NCBI GenBank assembly: GCA_963841415.1
Contig: CAWJCN010000002.1
Coordinates: 1 to 64,000, forward strand
Source: DASUAS01 sp963841415
Lineage (GTDB): Bacteria > Actinomycetota > Acidimicrobiia > IMCC26256 > DASPTH01
DNA length: 64,000 nt
Direction of reading: 5' to 3'
Part shown: piece after piece, positions 17,731 to 27,224 of the stretch
How the letters are laid out: each line of letters opens with the position of its first letter
Position numbering within the stretch: position 1 is the first letter of the stretch
Made by a program: the position numbers and the translations under genes
Notes under the pieces: generated by a model
Seen by the model: the letters and a program-made list of their open reading frames with translations, nothing else
The model's database searches: none
What the model was told of the DNA's origin: nothing

Positions 17731-18030
17731 TCAGCCCTTCAACTGGTCGGCTTCGTCGAGATCGACGCTGTGCGCGTTGCGGTAGATCAGCAACACGATG
17801 GCCAGCCCGATCCCGACCTCGGCGGCCGCGATGGTGATGAGGAACAGGGCGAACACCTGACCGGCGACCTGCTGGTGGAACGCGGAGTAGGCCACCAGGT
17901 TGATGTTCACCGCGTTGAGCATGAGCTCGATGCTCATGAGCACGAGCACCGCGTTCTTGCGCGCGAGGACGCCGTAGATGCCGGTGCAGAACAGGAACGC
18001 GCTCAGTATGAGGAAGTTGTTCAGCGCCAT
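17731..18030 (-). CDS. nuoK: NADH-quinone oxidoreductase subunit K (operon 1)
   Basis: A 99-residue three-helix subunit, normal length. The proton-channel glutamate is in VLVLMSIELMLNAVNI and the second in the last helix region ITIAAAEVGIGLAI. It sits in the membrane arm next to NuoJ and NuoN. Six bases separate it from nuoJ. Confidence 0.95.
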   Translation of the reverse strand: MALNNFLILSAFLFCTGIYGVLARKNAVLVLMSIELMLNAVNINLVAYSAFHQQVAGQVFALFLITIAAAEVGIGLAIVLLIYRNAHSVDLDEADQLKG

Positions 18031-18036
18031 CGCCGG

Positions 18037-18540
18037 TCAGTCCCTCCGCGCGATCACGACGGCCCCGACCAGCGCGGCCAGCAGCAGCATCGACACCACT
18101 TCGAAGGGCACCAGGTAGTCGCGGAAGATGCTCGACGCGATGTTGCTCGAGCGGCCGATCAGCACGAGGCGGTCGGAGAGCTTGATCTCCTTGCCGTGAT
18201 ACGCGTCGACGAACAGCGCGGTGATCACGCCGAACAGGAACAGGCTCACCACCGCGGCGGCCAGCCGTTGGCTGTTGTCCATGCTCCCCTCGGGCCGCAT
18301 GGGCGCGCGGGTGAGCATGATGCCGAAGAGGAAGAGGATGACGATGGCGCCGATGTAGATGAGCACCTGCACCCACGCGACGAACTCAGCGGCGAGCAGG
18401 ATGTACTGCGCGGCGGCCCCCGCGAGCACCACGACGAGGTAGAGCGCGGCGTGCACGACGTTCTGCGAACGCACGACCCCGATGGCCGCACCGGCCATCG
18501 CGATCGCGAGGATCCAGAAGGCGACGTTCTGTGCGACCAC
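18037..18540 (-). CDS. nuoJ: NADH-quinone oxidoreductase subunit J (operon 1)
   Basis: A 167-residue five-helix subunit. The conserved pi-bulge helix is QVLIYIGAIVILFLFGIML. It starts at GTG 18540, sharing the G of the nuoI stop (TAGTG). It lies in the E-channel region of the membrane arm. Confidence 0.94.
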   Translation of the reverse strand: MVAQNVAFWILAIAMAGAAIGVVRSQNVVHAALYLVVVLAGAAAQYILLAAEFVAWVQVLIYIGAIVILFLFGIMLTRAPMRPEGSMDNSQRLAAAVVSLFLFGVITALFVDAYHGKEIKLSDRLVLIGRSSNIASSIFRDYLVPFEVVSMLLLAALVGAVVIARRD

Positions 18541-19019
18541 TACTTCTTGACCTCGGCACCGATCTCGAGCGGCTCGGGCTCGGGAACCGTCTCCATCCAC
18601 TCGCCGAGCTTGCGCTTGTCGTGCAGCAGCTTGGCGATGTTCGACTCGGAGTACTCGTAGTCGGGGCTCCAGAAGAGCGCGTCGAACGGGCAGACCTCCA
18701 CGCAGATGCCGCAGTACATGCAGAGCGCGTAGTCGATGTCGAAGCGATCGAGGACGCTCACCGTGCGGTCGCGGCCGCCCTCACGGCGCGGCGGGCGCTT
18801 CTCCTTGTGGCCCTCGATGTAGATGCACCAGTCGGGGCAGGAGCGCCCGCACAGCATGCAGACGGTGCAGTTCTCCTCCTTGAGCGCGATGACACCGCGT
18901 GCCCGCGTGGGCGGGTCTTCCCGCTCGTGCGGGTACTGCACGGTGACCGCCGGCTTCAGCATCGTCTTGAACGTGACGCTGAGCCCGCTGACCACCCCGG
19001 GGAGCTTCGGCTTCCTCAT
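18540..19019 (-). CDS. nuoI: NADH-quinone oxidoreductase subunit I, two 4Fe-4S clusters (operon 1)
   Basis: A 159-residue ferredoxin-like subunit carrying N6a and N6b: CTVCMLCGRSCPDWC and CMYCGICVEVCP. Only the first motif differs from the usual C-x2-C-x2-C-x3-CP spacing in its ending (CPDWC). It passes electrons to NuoB. The ATG start overlaps the stop of a small ORF (ATGA at 19016-19019) that separates it from nuoH. With no NuoEFG in the operon, this subunit may receive electrons from a ferredoxin or a separate input module. Confidence 0.95.
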   Translation of the reverse strand: MRKPKLPGVVSGLSVTFKTMLKPAVTVQYPHEREDPPTRARGVIALKEENCTVCMLCGRSCPDWCIYIEGHKEKRPPRREGGRDRTVSVLDRFDIDYALCMYCGICVEVCPFDALFWSPDYEYSESNIAKLLHDKRKLGEWMETVPEPEPLEIGAEVKK

Positions 19020-19117
19020 GAGCTCGCTCCCTGCAAGCCGGGATACCCGGCTCGCGGCCGTTCGCTCGCTGCTACCTCCGCCACGCCGGACCGTCGAGTG
19101 CCCACGACATCGCGCAT
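19016..19117 (-). CDS. 33-residue small ORF carrying a palindromic repeat, coupled to nuoH and nuoI
   Basis: ATG 19117 directly follows the nuoH stop (TAGATG), and its TGA overlaps the nuoI start (ATGA). The sequence starts MRDVVGTRRSGVAEV and passes through the palindrome at 19033-19055 (GYPGLQG). No known protein resembles it. The exact fit at both ends argues that it keeps ribosomes moving from nuoH to nuoI after insertion of the repeat; production of the peptide is not shown. Confidence 0.5.
   Translation of the reverse strand: MRDVVGTRRSGVAEVAASERPRAGYPGLQGASS
19033..19055. repeat. palindromic repeat inside the nuoH-nuoI junction
   Basis: GCAAGCCGGG-ATA-CCCGGCTCGC, arms pairing with one G-T, flanked by CTCGCTCC and GGCCGTTCGCTCGCTGC. 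Same family as 6139, 46640 and 46797. Confidence 0.8.
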
Positions 19118-20164
19118 CTAGATCGCCACCTTGAAGACGCCGGTCAGCAGGATGTTGAGGAGGCCGATGGGGATGAGGAACTTCCAGGCGAGCGCCTGCA
19201 GCTGGTCCTCACGGAGGCGGGGGTAGGTGAAGCGCACCCAGAACATGAGGAAGGCCACGGCCATGATCTTGCCGAAGAGCACCAGCGGGCCGAGGAAGCG
19301 CATGACGCCCAACGAGATGCCCCACGACGCGGGGAGCGCCCACCCTCCGAGGTAGAGGGTCGCGGCGATGGCCGAGAACGCGAACGCGGTGCCGAACTCG
19401 CCGATGAAGAAGAAGAGGAAGCGGAAGCCGGTGTACTCGACCATGTAGCCAGCTACGAGCTCGCTCTCGGCGACGGGCATGTCGAACGGGGTCTGGGTGA
19501 GCTCCGCCTGCGACGCCACCAGGAAGAGGAAGAAGCCGATGAACTGGGTGAGGATCAGCGGGAAGCCGATGCCGCTCCACCCGAAGATCGAACCGGTGCT
19601 CTGGAAGGCGACGATCCCCTGCAGGTTCATCGTGCCGGCCTGGATGACCACGCCGACGACGGCGAGCAGCAGCGGCAGCTCGTAGGCGATGAGCTGCGCG
19701 GCGGCGCGCAACGCGCCGAGCAGCGAGAACTTGTTGGCGCTCGCCCAGCCGGCCATGAGCACGCCGATCACCGACAGGCTCGAGACGGCCAGCGCGTAGA
19801 AGACCCCGACGTTGAGGTTCTTCACCACGATGTCGGGGCCGGCCGGGATCACGAGGAACACCAGGAACGTGGAGATCACCACGATCGCCGGCGCCACTGC
19901 GAAGACGCGCTTGTCGGCCTGCGCCGGCGTGATGTCTTCCTTCTGGATGAACTTGATGCCGTCGCCCACGAGCTGGAACCAGCCGTGGAAGCCACCCGGG
20001 TCCATGGGACCGAGTCGGCTCTGCATGTGGCTCATCATCTTGAGGAGGAAGACGTACCCGAGCACCAGCGCGGTCGCCGGCACGATCGCCAGGATGATGA
20101 CGGTCTTGATCGCGAGCGTCGTGCCCCAACCGATGTCCAGCGCGAGGAGACTGTGCATCATCAT
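19118..20164 (-). CDS. nuoH: NADH-quinone oxidoreductase subunit H (operon 1)
   Basis: A 348-residue eight-helix subunit forming the quinone chamber with NuoB and NuoD. Seen are MMSHMQSRLGPMDPGGFHGW, QADKRVFAVAPAIV, QTPFDMPVAESELVAGYMVE and the C-terminal VRFTYPRLREDQLQALAWK. The invariant NHPPFD-type loop is replaced by TQTPFD, a variant seen in complexes without NuoEFG. Confidence 0.94.
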   Translation of the reverse strand: MMMHSLLALDIGWGTTLAIKTVIILAIVPATALVLGYVFLLKMMSHMQSRLGPMDPGGFHGWFQLVGDGIKFIQKEDITPAQADKRVFAVAPAIVVISTFLVFLVIPAGPDIVVKNLNVGVFYALAVSSLSVIGVLMAGWASANKFSLLGALRAAAQLIAYELPLLLAVVGVVIQAGTMNLQGIVAFQSTGSIFGWSGIGFPLILTQFIGFFLFLVASQAELTQTPFDMPVAESELVAGYMVEYTGFRFLFFFIGEFGTAFAFSAIAATLYLGGWALPASWGISLGVMRFLGPLVLFGKIMAVAFLMFWVRFTYPRLREDQLQALAWKFLIPIGLLNILLTGVFKVAI

Positions 20165-20200
20165 CTCGGGTCGACTCCGCTACGTCTCATCGGCTTCGTC

Positions 20201-21385
20201 TCATCGGTCGATGTCCCCGAGGATGAAGTAGAGCGACGCCAGGATCGTGATCACGTCGGGGACGAACACACCACGCAGCAGCCACGGCAGGATCGACACG
20301 TTGCTGAACGACGCCGAGCGGATCTTCACCCGGAAGGGTCCGGTCGCGCCCTTCGAGATGACGTAGTAACCCATCTGGCCGAGCGGGTTCTCGGTCTCGA
20401 CCCAGGCCTCACCTTCGGGCACCTTGATGATGCGCGGCACCTTGGCCATGATCGGCCCCGCCGGCATCTGGTCGAGCATCTGCAGCACCATGCGGCACGA
20501 CTCGCGCGTCTCCTGCAGGCGCACCCAGTAGCGGGCGAACGAGTCGCCGTCGGGATGCGTCCACACCTTGAAGTCGAGCTGCGGGTAGACGAGGTACGGC
20601 GTGCCGTCGCGGCGCAGGTCCCAGTCGACGCCCGAGGCGCGGAGGTTCGACCCGGACACGCCGTAGGCCGCGCCGAGCTCGGCCGGGATGATCCCGATCG
20701 AGCGGGTGCGGGCCTTGAAGATCTCGTTCCCGACGAGCAGGTCTTCGAACGTGTCGCAGGCGTCGAAGATGGTCTTCATCGCGGTGCGCGTCTCGTTGAC
20801 CCAGCCCCATGGCAGGTCCTCCTTCAAGCCGCCGATGCGGTTGAAGTTGGGGTGGAAGCGGCCGCCGGTCGCGCCCTCGATGAGGTTGAGGATGTGCTCG
20901 CGGTCGCGGAACCCGTAGAAGGCGGGGGTGAGCGCGCCGACCTGCAGGCCCATCTCGCCGAGGAAGAGCACGAAGGTGGCGATGCGGCTGAGCTCGGTGA
21001 GGATGCACCGGATGTACTGCGCGCGCTCCGGTGCCTCGATGCCCATGAGATGTTCGGCGGCGTCGATGAACGGCACCTCGTTGGCGAAGCTCGACAGCCA
21101 GTCGATCCGGTTGACCAGCGTGGTGATCTGCGGGTAGGTGCGGAACTCGGCGAGCTTCTCGTAGCCGCGGTGCATGTAGCCGATGATCGGGTCGGCGGAG
21201 ACGACGCGCTCGCCGTCGAGGCGCACGACCAGACGCAGCGTGCCGTGCGTCGCCGGGTGCTGCGGGCCGAGGTTGAGGATCATGTCGCCGGTGTCGAGCT
21301 CCACGCCGACCTGCGCGTCCGCGAGGTGCCGGAACGCGCGCGGATCGATGTCGAATTCGGGCAGCGGCGGGTTGGTGGTGCTCAC
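20201..21385 (-). CDS. nuoD: NADH-quinone oxidoreductase subunit D (operon 1)
   Basis: A 394-residue 49-kDa-type subunit, normal length. The quinone-site histidine is in LGPQHPATHGTLR, and MHRGYEKLAEFRTYPQ, PFIDAAEHLMGIEAPERAQY and GSNLRASGVDWDLRRDGTPY follow. The GTG start overlaps the nuoC stop (GTGA). It ends with the usual ILGDIDR. Confidence 0.95.
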   Translation of the reverse strand: MSTTNPPLPEFDIDPRAFRHLADAQVGVELDTGDMILNLGPQHPATHGTLRLVVRLDGERVVSADPIIGYMHRGYEKLAEFRTYPQITTLVNRIDWLSSFANEVPFIDAAEHLMGIEAPERAQYIRCILTELSRIATFVLFLGEMGLQVGALTPAFYGFRDREHILNLIEGATGGRFHPNFNRIGGLKEDLPWGWVNETRTAMKTIFDACDTFEDLLVGNEIFKARTRSIGIIPAELGAAYGVSGSNLRASGVDWDLRRDGTPYLVYPQLDFKVWTHPDGDSFARYWVRLQETRESCRMVLQMLDQMPAGPIMAKVPRIIKVPEGEAWVETENPLGQMGYYVISKGATGPFRVKIRSASFSNVSILPWLLRGVFVPDVITILASLYFILGDIDR

Positions 21386-22101
21386 GCCGTCGCACCTTCC
21401 TCCGCCGGCGCGGCAGCGTCGTCGCCCTCGCCCGGCATCGGCTCGACGTCGACGAGACCCGGCCACGGCTTCACCACGCGCGCGAGCAACGGGTAGTCCT
21501 TGCGCAGCGGATGCCCCTCGAACTCCGACGGGAGGTAGAGGTGGCGCAGCGCGGGGTGGCCGTCGAACACGAAGCCGAACATCTCCCAGCACTCGCGCTC
21601 GTGCCAGTCGGCGCCCGGGTAGACCGGCACCCATGACTGCACGAGCAGCGACTCCTCGTCGACGTCGGCCTTGAGCGTGAGGCCCCAGTGCCGGCGGGTC
21701 GACTGCACACGCGCGAACACCTGGAACCGGCCGTCGGAGCCGGCCGCGCCGTACGTCGTCTCGGTCGGCTGGACCGGCGACGACGTGTCACTTCCGGCGT
21801 CGTCACCACCTTCCTTCGGGGCTGGCATCCAGTCGATGCCCGAGACGAACGAGAGGAAGTCGCACTCGAGTTTGCCCTTGGCGACCTCGGCCGCCGCACG
21901 CCAGTCGATGCGACGCACGCGCACGACCGGCATGCCGAACACGTCGGCCCGGTCGAGCACGGAGACGCCGAACTCGGTGTCGAGGTGCGCCACGAGCTCC
22001 TGGTGACGCGCATCGAGCGCGTGCGGGTCGGGGGCGACCTCCTCGGTCGGTTCCGCCTCGACCGCCGCCTCCGGTGCGTCGGTACCGCTCACGTCAGTCA
22101 A
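21382..22101 (-). CDS. nuoC: NADH-quinone oxidoreductase subunit C (operon 1)
   Basis: A 30-kDa-type subunit of about 236-239 residues with acidic N- and C-terminal extensions. The core shows FDGHPALRHLYLPSEFEGHP and LRKDYPLLARV; ADWHERECWEMFGF is the family signature. A 30-residue Ser/Thr/Gly insertion near residue 100 is unusual. The start is uncertain: TTG 22101 overlaps nuoB by 8 bases, GTG 22092 follows its stop. Confidence 0.92.
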   Translation of the reverse strand: MTDVSGTDAPEAAVEAEPTEEVAPDPHALDARHQELVAHLDTEFGVSVLDRADVFGMPVVRVRRIDWRAAAEVAKGKLECDFLSFVSGIDWMPAPKEGGDDAGSDTSSPVQPTETTYGAAGSDGRFQVFARVQSTRRHWGLTLKADVDEESLLVQSWVPVYPGADWHERECWEMFGFVFDGHPALRHLYLPSEFEGHPLRKDYPLLARVVKPWPGLVDVEPMPGEGDDAAAPAEEGATA

Positions 22102-22621
22102 CGACGATCGGCTCCCCGCGCCACCGCTGCTCCAGCTCGTGGTTGCCGATGCCCTCGCTCTGGATGCGCTCCTGCAGGAGCACGATGCCCTGGATGAGGG
22201 CCTCGGGGCGCGGCGGGCAGCCGGGCACGTAGACGTCGACGGGGACGATCTGGTCGACGCCCTTCGTCACCGAGTACGAGTCCCAGTAGGGACCGCCGCA
22301 GTTCGCGCACGAACCCATCGAGATCACGTACTTCGGGTCGGGCATCTGGTCGTAGAGCCGCCGCACCGCGGGCGCCATCTTGTCGGTGACCGTGCCCGAC
22401 ACACAGATGAGGTCAGCCTGGCGCGGGCTGGCGGGGAACGGGATCACACCGAGACGCATCACGTCGTACCGCGGACTGGCCAGCGCCGCTCCCATCTCGA
22501 TCGCACAACACGCGAGGCCCCACTGGAACATCCACAGCGAGTACTTGCGGCTGTAGTTGAGCAGCCAGGTGAGAGGCTTGAGTGCGGGCTTCGAGAGGGT
22601 GCCCTTCTCGACTAGGCCCAC
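22094..22621 (-). CDS. nuoB: NADH-quinone oxidoreductase subunit B, cluster N2 (operon 1)
   Basis: A 175-residue PSST-type subunit. The four N2 ligands are visible: tandem cysteines in GLACCAIEM, then MGSCANCGGPYW and YVPGCPPRPEALIQG. It hands electrons to quinone. The GTG start at 22621 overlaps the end of nuoA by 10 bases. Confidence 0.96.
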   Translation of the reverse strand: MGLVEKGTLSKPALKPLTWLLNYSRKYSLWMFQWGLACCAIEMGAALASPRYDVMRLGVIPFPASPRQADLICVSGTVTDKMAPAVRRLYDQMPDPKYVISMGSCANCGGPYWDSYSVTKGVDQIVPVDVYVPGCPPRPEALIQGIVLLQERIQSEGIGNHELEQRWRGEPIVVD

Positions 22622-22986
22622 CGCAGCACCCCCTTCCGCCACGCGTACACGAGCCCCAGCGTGAGGATCACGATGAACGCGGCCATCTCGATCAGGCCGA
22701 AGGCGCCGAGCGAGTTGGGCCCGGTGTCGAGCTTCACCGCCCACGGGAAGATGAAGACGGCCTCGACGTCGAACATCACGAAGAGCAGTGCGTACACGTA
22801 GTAGCGAACGTTCGACTGACCGAATCCGAGGACCGGATCCGAGCCCGCTTCGTACGGGAGGAGCTTGGCATCGTCGGGTCGCTGCGGACGGAGGAGACGT
22901 CCGACCCCGAGCATGGCGCCGACCATCAGCAGGGCGGCTCCGATGAACACCGCCACCGCGAGATAATTCCGATAGAACTCGCTCAC
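22612..22986 (-). CDS. nuoA: NADH-quinone oxidoreductase subunit A (operon 1)
   Basis: A 124-residue three-helix subunit. The conserved parts are KLLPYEAGSDPVLGFGQSNV, VRYYVYALLFVMFDVEAVF and the last helix MAAFIVILTLGLVYAWRKG. GTG start. First gene of the first nuo operon, facing the divergent patatin-like gene. Confidence 0.95.
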   Translation of the reverse strand: MSEFYRNYLAVAVFIGAALLMVGAMLGVGRLLRPQRPDDAKLLPYEAGSDPVLGFGQSNVRYYVYALLFVMFDVEAVFIFPWAVKLDTGPNSLGAFGLIEMAAFIVILTLGLVYAWRKGVLRWA

Positions 22987-23109
22987 GCGTGGGCCTCCCG
23001 CCCCCTCGCTGGAATGAGGCGTCGGTGTGGGGGGTTGGATTGCGGGCGCAGCATAGCTCTGGCGTTTCCGCGGTCGGCAAACCGCGACCCAGCCGAAATC
23101 AGACCGAGA
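22987..23109. promoter_or_regulatory. divergent intergenic region, nuo operon 1 / patatin-like gene
   Basis: The only upstream space for both transcripts. On the minus strand TATGCT (about 23052-23057) is a -10 candidate for nuoA. A short inverted repeat CGCGGT-CGGCAA-ACCGCG near 23074-23091 could be an operator for either gene. No Rex-type site is obvious here. Confidence 0.4.
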
Positions 23110-24042
23110 ATGGACCGCATGGCAAGGGAATCCGACCGCTCCGTTCCGGCCTCGATCAGCCAGCTCCGCCAGCGTCTCGGAGGGTCGTCACGCACCGCGT
23201 TCGTGATCTCCGGGGGCGGGAACCAGTCGGTCGCGCAGGTCGGCATGCTGCGCGCGCTGATGGAGCGCGACATCGTCCCCGACGTCGTCGTCGGTTGCTC
23301 CGCGGGCGCGTTCAACGGCGCGACCATCGCCGCCGCACCGAGTCTCCGCGGCGTCGAGCGCCTCGAGGCGACGTGGGACTCCCTTCGCGGCGACGCCGTG
23401 TTCCCGGGCGGTCGGCTCTCACGGGCGTGGAACCTCCTCACCCGAGACGACCACCTCTTCTCCAACCAGGGCCTCCGCGACATCTTCCTCCGGGGCGACA
23501 CGCCCGAGACCTTCGAAGAGCTGCTGGTACCCCTGCGGGTCGTGGCCACCGACCTCGACACCGGCGAGGAGGTGCTGTTCTCCTCCGGGCCGCTGCAGCC
23601 CGCGCTGCTCGCGAGCGCAGCCCTGCCCGGGATCTATCCGCCCGTCCGCCACGACGGGCGCACCCTGGTCGACGGTGCGGTGGTCGACACGGTGCCGTTG
23701 TGGCACGCGCTGGCCGGGCCGGTCGACCGGATCTACGTGATGAACGTGGCTGGCGACCTCCTCGAGCGGCCGCTGCGATCACCCATCGACGTCGCGGTGC
23801 GGGCCTTCGCGATCAGCCGCAAGCAGCGCTACGAGCTCGAGCTGCGCAACGTGCCCGAGTCGGTCGAGCTGATCGAACTCCCGGCCCCGGTCGACGAGCG
23901 CGAGCTGTTCGACTTCTCCGGGGGCCGCGCGCTGATCGACTCGGCCTACGAGCTGGCCAACCAGACCCTCGACGAGGCCGAGGCGGCGCGGGGTCGGCGT
24001 CGACAGTTCCGCCGCGGTTGGTGGCGCCGCGACGTCAGCTGA
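23110..24042 (+). CDS. patatin-like phospholipase family protein
   Basis: A 310-residue RssA/patatin-family serine hydrolase. The oxyanion-hole segment VISGGGNQSVAQVGML, the nucleophile elbow VVGCSAGAFNGA (G-x-S-x-G) and the catalytic aspartate in LVDGAVVDTVPL (D-G-A) are all present. A basic, Arg-rich C-terminus ends the protein. It would hydrolyse membrane lipids or acyl esters. It is the only plus-strand gene between the two nuo operons; no functional link to them can be seen. Confidence 0.9.
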   Translation: MDRMARESDRSVPASISQLRQRLGGSSRTAFVISGGGNQSVAQVGMLRALMERDIVPDVVVGCSAGAFNGATIAAAPSLRGVERLEATWDSLRGDAVFPGGRLSRAWNLLTRDDHLFSNQGLRDIFLRGDTPETFEELLVPLRVVATDLDTGEEVLFSSGPLQPALLASAALPGIYPPVRHDGRTLVDGAVVDTVPLWHALAGPVDRIYVMNVAGDLLERPLRSPIDVAVRAFAISRKQRYELELRNVPESVELIELPAPVDERELFDFSGGRALIDSAYELANQTLDEAEAARGRRRQFRRGWWRRDVS

Positions 24043-24055
24043 AGGCGTCGAAGCC

Positions 24056-24106
24056 GATTCATTGTTCGGTTGAACACGTCAGACGTGTTGGACCGTGCAG
24101 TGAATC
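24056..24106. terminator. long hairpin between convergent patatin-like gene and nuoN2
   Basis: Nested inverted repeat: GATTCATTG (24056-24064) with CAGTGAATC (24098-24106), and inside it CGGTTGAACACG with CGTGTTGGACCG around a 5-base loop. Position between two converging genes suggests a bidirectional terminator. Confidence 0.7.
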
Positions 24107-24115
24107 AGCGCTCGG

Positions 24116-25639
24116 TCAGTGCAGCCAGGTAATGACGTGGGTGAGCACGGTGGCGTCGCGTGCCCAGTGCACGAAGACGGCCGGCACGATGCCGAGCACG
24201 ACGGTGACGCCACCGCACACGGCCAGCACGAACCAGGTGCCGACGTCGACGCGACGCTTGCTCACCCGCTCGGTGACCTCTCCGTCACCCGGAGTGGCGG
24301 CGACGGCCAAGGCGACCCGCAAGTACGCGAACGCCGCGATCACCGTCGCGACGGCACCGATCACCACCAGCACGTAGTCGCCGGCCGAGGCCGCGGCCGA
24401 GAACACGTCCAGCTTGGCGACGAACCCGCTGGTGAGCGGGATGCCGGCCTGGGCCAGCATGAACAGCACGAGCAGCCCGCCGATCACCGGGCGGCGCGCG
24501 CCGAGGCCGCGCAGACCCTCGATCGGGTGCTCGTCGTCACCCCGTGTGCTGAGCACGGTGACGACCGCGAACGAGCCGATCACCATGAACGCGTAGACGA
24601 AGAGGTAGAAGAGCGCCGCCTCGCGGCCCTTGGCCGTCCCCGTCTCCAGCGCCATGAGCAGATACCCGGCGTGGGCGATCGACGAGTACGCCAGCAGGCG
24701 CTTGAGGTCGACCTGCAGCAGCGCCCCGATGCTGCCCACGGCCAGGGTGAGCACGGTGAGCGCCCATACCACCGGTTGCCAGTCGTCGCGGTAGGTCAGC
24801 AACGCGCCGTCGAAGATGCGCAACAACGCGGCGAACGCCGCCACCTTCGTCGCCGACGCCATGAACGCGGTGACCGGCGTGGGCGCGCCCTGGTACACGT
24901 CGGGCGTCCACATGTGGAACGGGACCGCCGCGATCTTGAAACCGAGACCGACCAGCAGCAATACGAGCCCGGCCTCGAGCGTTCCCGGTTCGAACAGCGT
25001 GGTGGTCCGGAGGAAGGTGTCGATGCCGGTGAGGGAGGTGGTACCCGTCGCGCCGTAGACGAGCGCGATCCCGTAGAGGAAGATCGCCGACGAGAAGGCG
25101 CCGAGCACGAAGTACTTGATGCCCGCTTCCTGCGAGCTCAGTCGGCGACGGTGGTACGCGGCGAGCACGTACAGGGGGATGGAGAGGATCTCCAACGCGA
25201 GGAACACGACGATGAGGTCGTTGGCGGTGGTCATGATGACCATGCCCAGCGCAGAGAAGAGCATGAGGGCGACGTACTCGGCGACCTCGAGCTGCTCGCG
25301 TCGGAGGTAGCCGATCGCGATGAGCAACGACATCGCGGTGGCCGCGAGCACGACGACACCGAGGAACACGCCGAAGGTGTCGACGCGCACCATCTCGCTC
25401 ATCGTGGTGATCGTCTTGTGGTCCTTCACGTCCTGCCACTGCCAGAACAGCATCGCCCCCGTGGTGATGATCCCCACCGCGGCGATCACGTAGGTGACAG
25501 GCGCGACGGCGGCGCGGCGGCGCAGGAGCGCCTTGGCGAGGACGATCAGGACCGCGGCACCGGCGAGCGCGAGCTCGGGCGCGATCGCGAGCCAGTCGAC
25601 CGACGGCGGCCGGATCGGAGCGACGGATGCGAGGATCAC
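24116..25639 (-). CDS. nuoN: NADH-quinone oxidoreductase subunit N (operon 2)
   Basis: A 507-residue antiporter-like subunit. Seen are VPFHMWTPDVYQGAPTPVTA, DLKRLLAYSSIAHAGYLLMA and IPLTSGFVAKLDVFSAA. Its GTG start overlaps the nuoM stop (GTGA at 25636-25639). It is the last gene of the complete 14-gene nuo operon and differs throughout from the copy at 12588. Confidence 0.95.
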   Translation of the reverse strand: MILASVAPIRPPSVDWLAIAPELALAGAAVLIVLAKALLRRRAAVAPVTYVIAAVGIITTGAMLFWQWQDVKDHKTITTMSEMVRVDTFGVFLGVVVLAATAMSLLIAIGYLRREQLEVAEYVALMLFSALGMVIMTTANDLIVVFLALEILSIPLYVLAAYHRRRLSSQEAGIKYFVLGAFSSAIFLYGIALVYGATGTTSLTGIDTFLRTTTLFEPGTLEAGLVLLLVGLGFKIAAVPFHMWTPDVYQGAPTPVTAFMASATKVAAFAALLRIFDGALLTYRDDWQPVVWALTVLTLAVGSIGALLQVDLKRLLAYSSIAHAGYLLMALETGTAKGREAALFYLFVYAFMVIGSFAVVTVLSTRGDDEHPIEGLRGLGARRPVIGGLLVLFMLAQAGIPLTSGFVAKLDVFSAAASAGDYVLVVIGAVATVIAAFAYLRVALAVAATPGDGEVTERVSKRRVDVGTWFVLAVCGGVTVVLGIVPAVFVHWARDATVLTHVITWLH

Positions 25640-27224
25640 TTCTCCGACTCCGATGCCTTGGCGGTGCCGTCTTCGACGTTCTGCTCGATCTTCTGGATCT
25701 CCTTGGCGATGGCAGGGGGGTTGGGCTGGCGGTAGTCGCTCCTCCGCTCGAGGTTGTGCACGCGCAACTCGACCGCGGGCTGGATGCGGTCGAGCACCGG
25801 CTTCGGGTAGAGGCCGAGGAAGAGACTCAGGCCCAGCAGCGGGACCACGACGATCAGCTCGCGCAACGAGACGTCTTTCATGCCGACGTTGTCACCCGAC
25901 GGCTTGCCGGTGAAGGCGCGCTGGAACGCCCACAGCGCGTAGACCGCGGCAAGGATCACGCCGAACGTGGCGACGATCGCGTACGGCCGGTCCCACACGA
26001 ACGCGCCCAACAGCGAGAGGAACTCGCCGATGAACCCCGAGAAGCCGGGCAGGCCGATGCCGGCGAAGAGTGCGGTGAGGAACAGGCCTCCGAGGATCGG
26101 AGTGACCTTCCACACACCGCGGTACGCGGAGAGCTCGCGCGTGTGACGGCGCTCGTACAGGAAGCCGACGACGAGGAAGAGCGCGCCGGTGGTGAGCGGG
26201 TGCGAGACCATCGTGAACACCGCACCATCGAGTCCGATCACCGACAGCGAGAAGATGCCGAGGATCACAAACCCCATGTGCGCGACCGACGAGTACACGA
26301 TGATCCGTTTCAAGTCGGTTTGCATCGCGGCGACGATCGCGCCGTAGATGATCCCGATCACCGCGAGGATCATCATGATCGGTGCCATGTCGACCGAGGC
26401 CTGCGGGAACATCTCGAACGAGAACCGCACGAACCCGTACGCACCCATCTTGATGATCACACCGGCCAGCACGACTGAACCGGCAGTGGGCGCCTCCGTG
26501 TGCACGAGTGGCAGCCACGTGTGGAACGGGAAGAGCGGCGCCTTGATCGCGAACGCGGCCATGAATCCCAGGAAGAGGATCAGCTCGGTCGTGCCCGAGA
26601 GCCCGTTCCACTGGGCGAGCACCCGGTAGTCGAAGGTGAGGACCCCGGTGTCCTGCTGGTGCAGATAGGCGAGCACCAACGTGGACGCGAGCAGGAACGC
26701 CGAGCCGGCCGCGGTGTAGATGAAGAACTTCATCGCTGCGAACTCGCGCCGTTCGCTCCCCCATCCCTGGATGAGGAAGTACATCGGGACGAGCATCAGC
26801 TCCCAGAAGATGAAGAACGCGATCAGGTCGAGGGAGAGGAAGATGCCCATGATGGCGCCCTCGAGCAGGAGGAACCACGCGATGTACGCCTTCACCCGGT
26901 GCTCGATGTACTTCTCCGACGCGAGCAGACCGATCGGGAACAGCACCGCGGTGATGACGATCATGAAGAGGCTGATGCCGTCGATGCCGACGATGTAGCG
27001 AACGCCGATCGCGGGGATCCACTTCTGGTTCTCGACGAACTGGAACGTGCCGCGCTGCGCGTCGAACTGCCAGAGCATGTAGGCGGCGAACCCCAGCGTC
27101 ACCGCCATGGTTGCGTAGCCAACGGCCTTGACCGCTTCGATGCGGCGCGAGGGGATCAGCAGGCAGATCACCCCGCCGACGAACGGCGTGATGAGGATGG
27201 TCGAGAGGAGCGGGAAGTCCACCG

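Noticed and set aside
15729..17837. A 702-codon plus-strand open frame antisense to nuoL
   Set aside because: It is the Asp/Glu/Arg/His-rich shadow of a GC-rich gene; the minus strand carries a full NuoL. Similar long antisense frames over acs, nuoM, nuoN and nuoG were dropped for the same reason.
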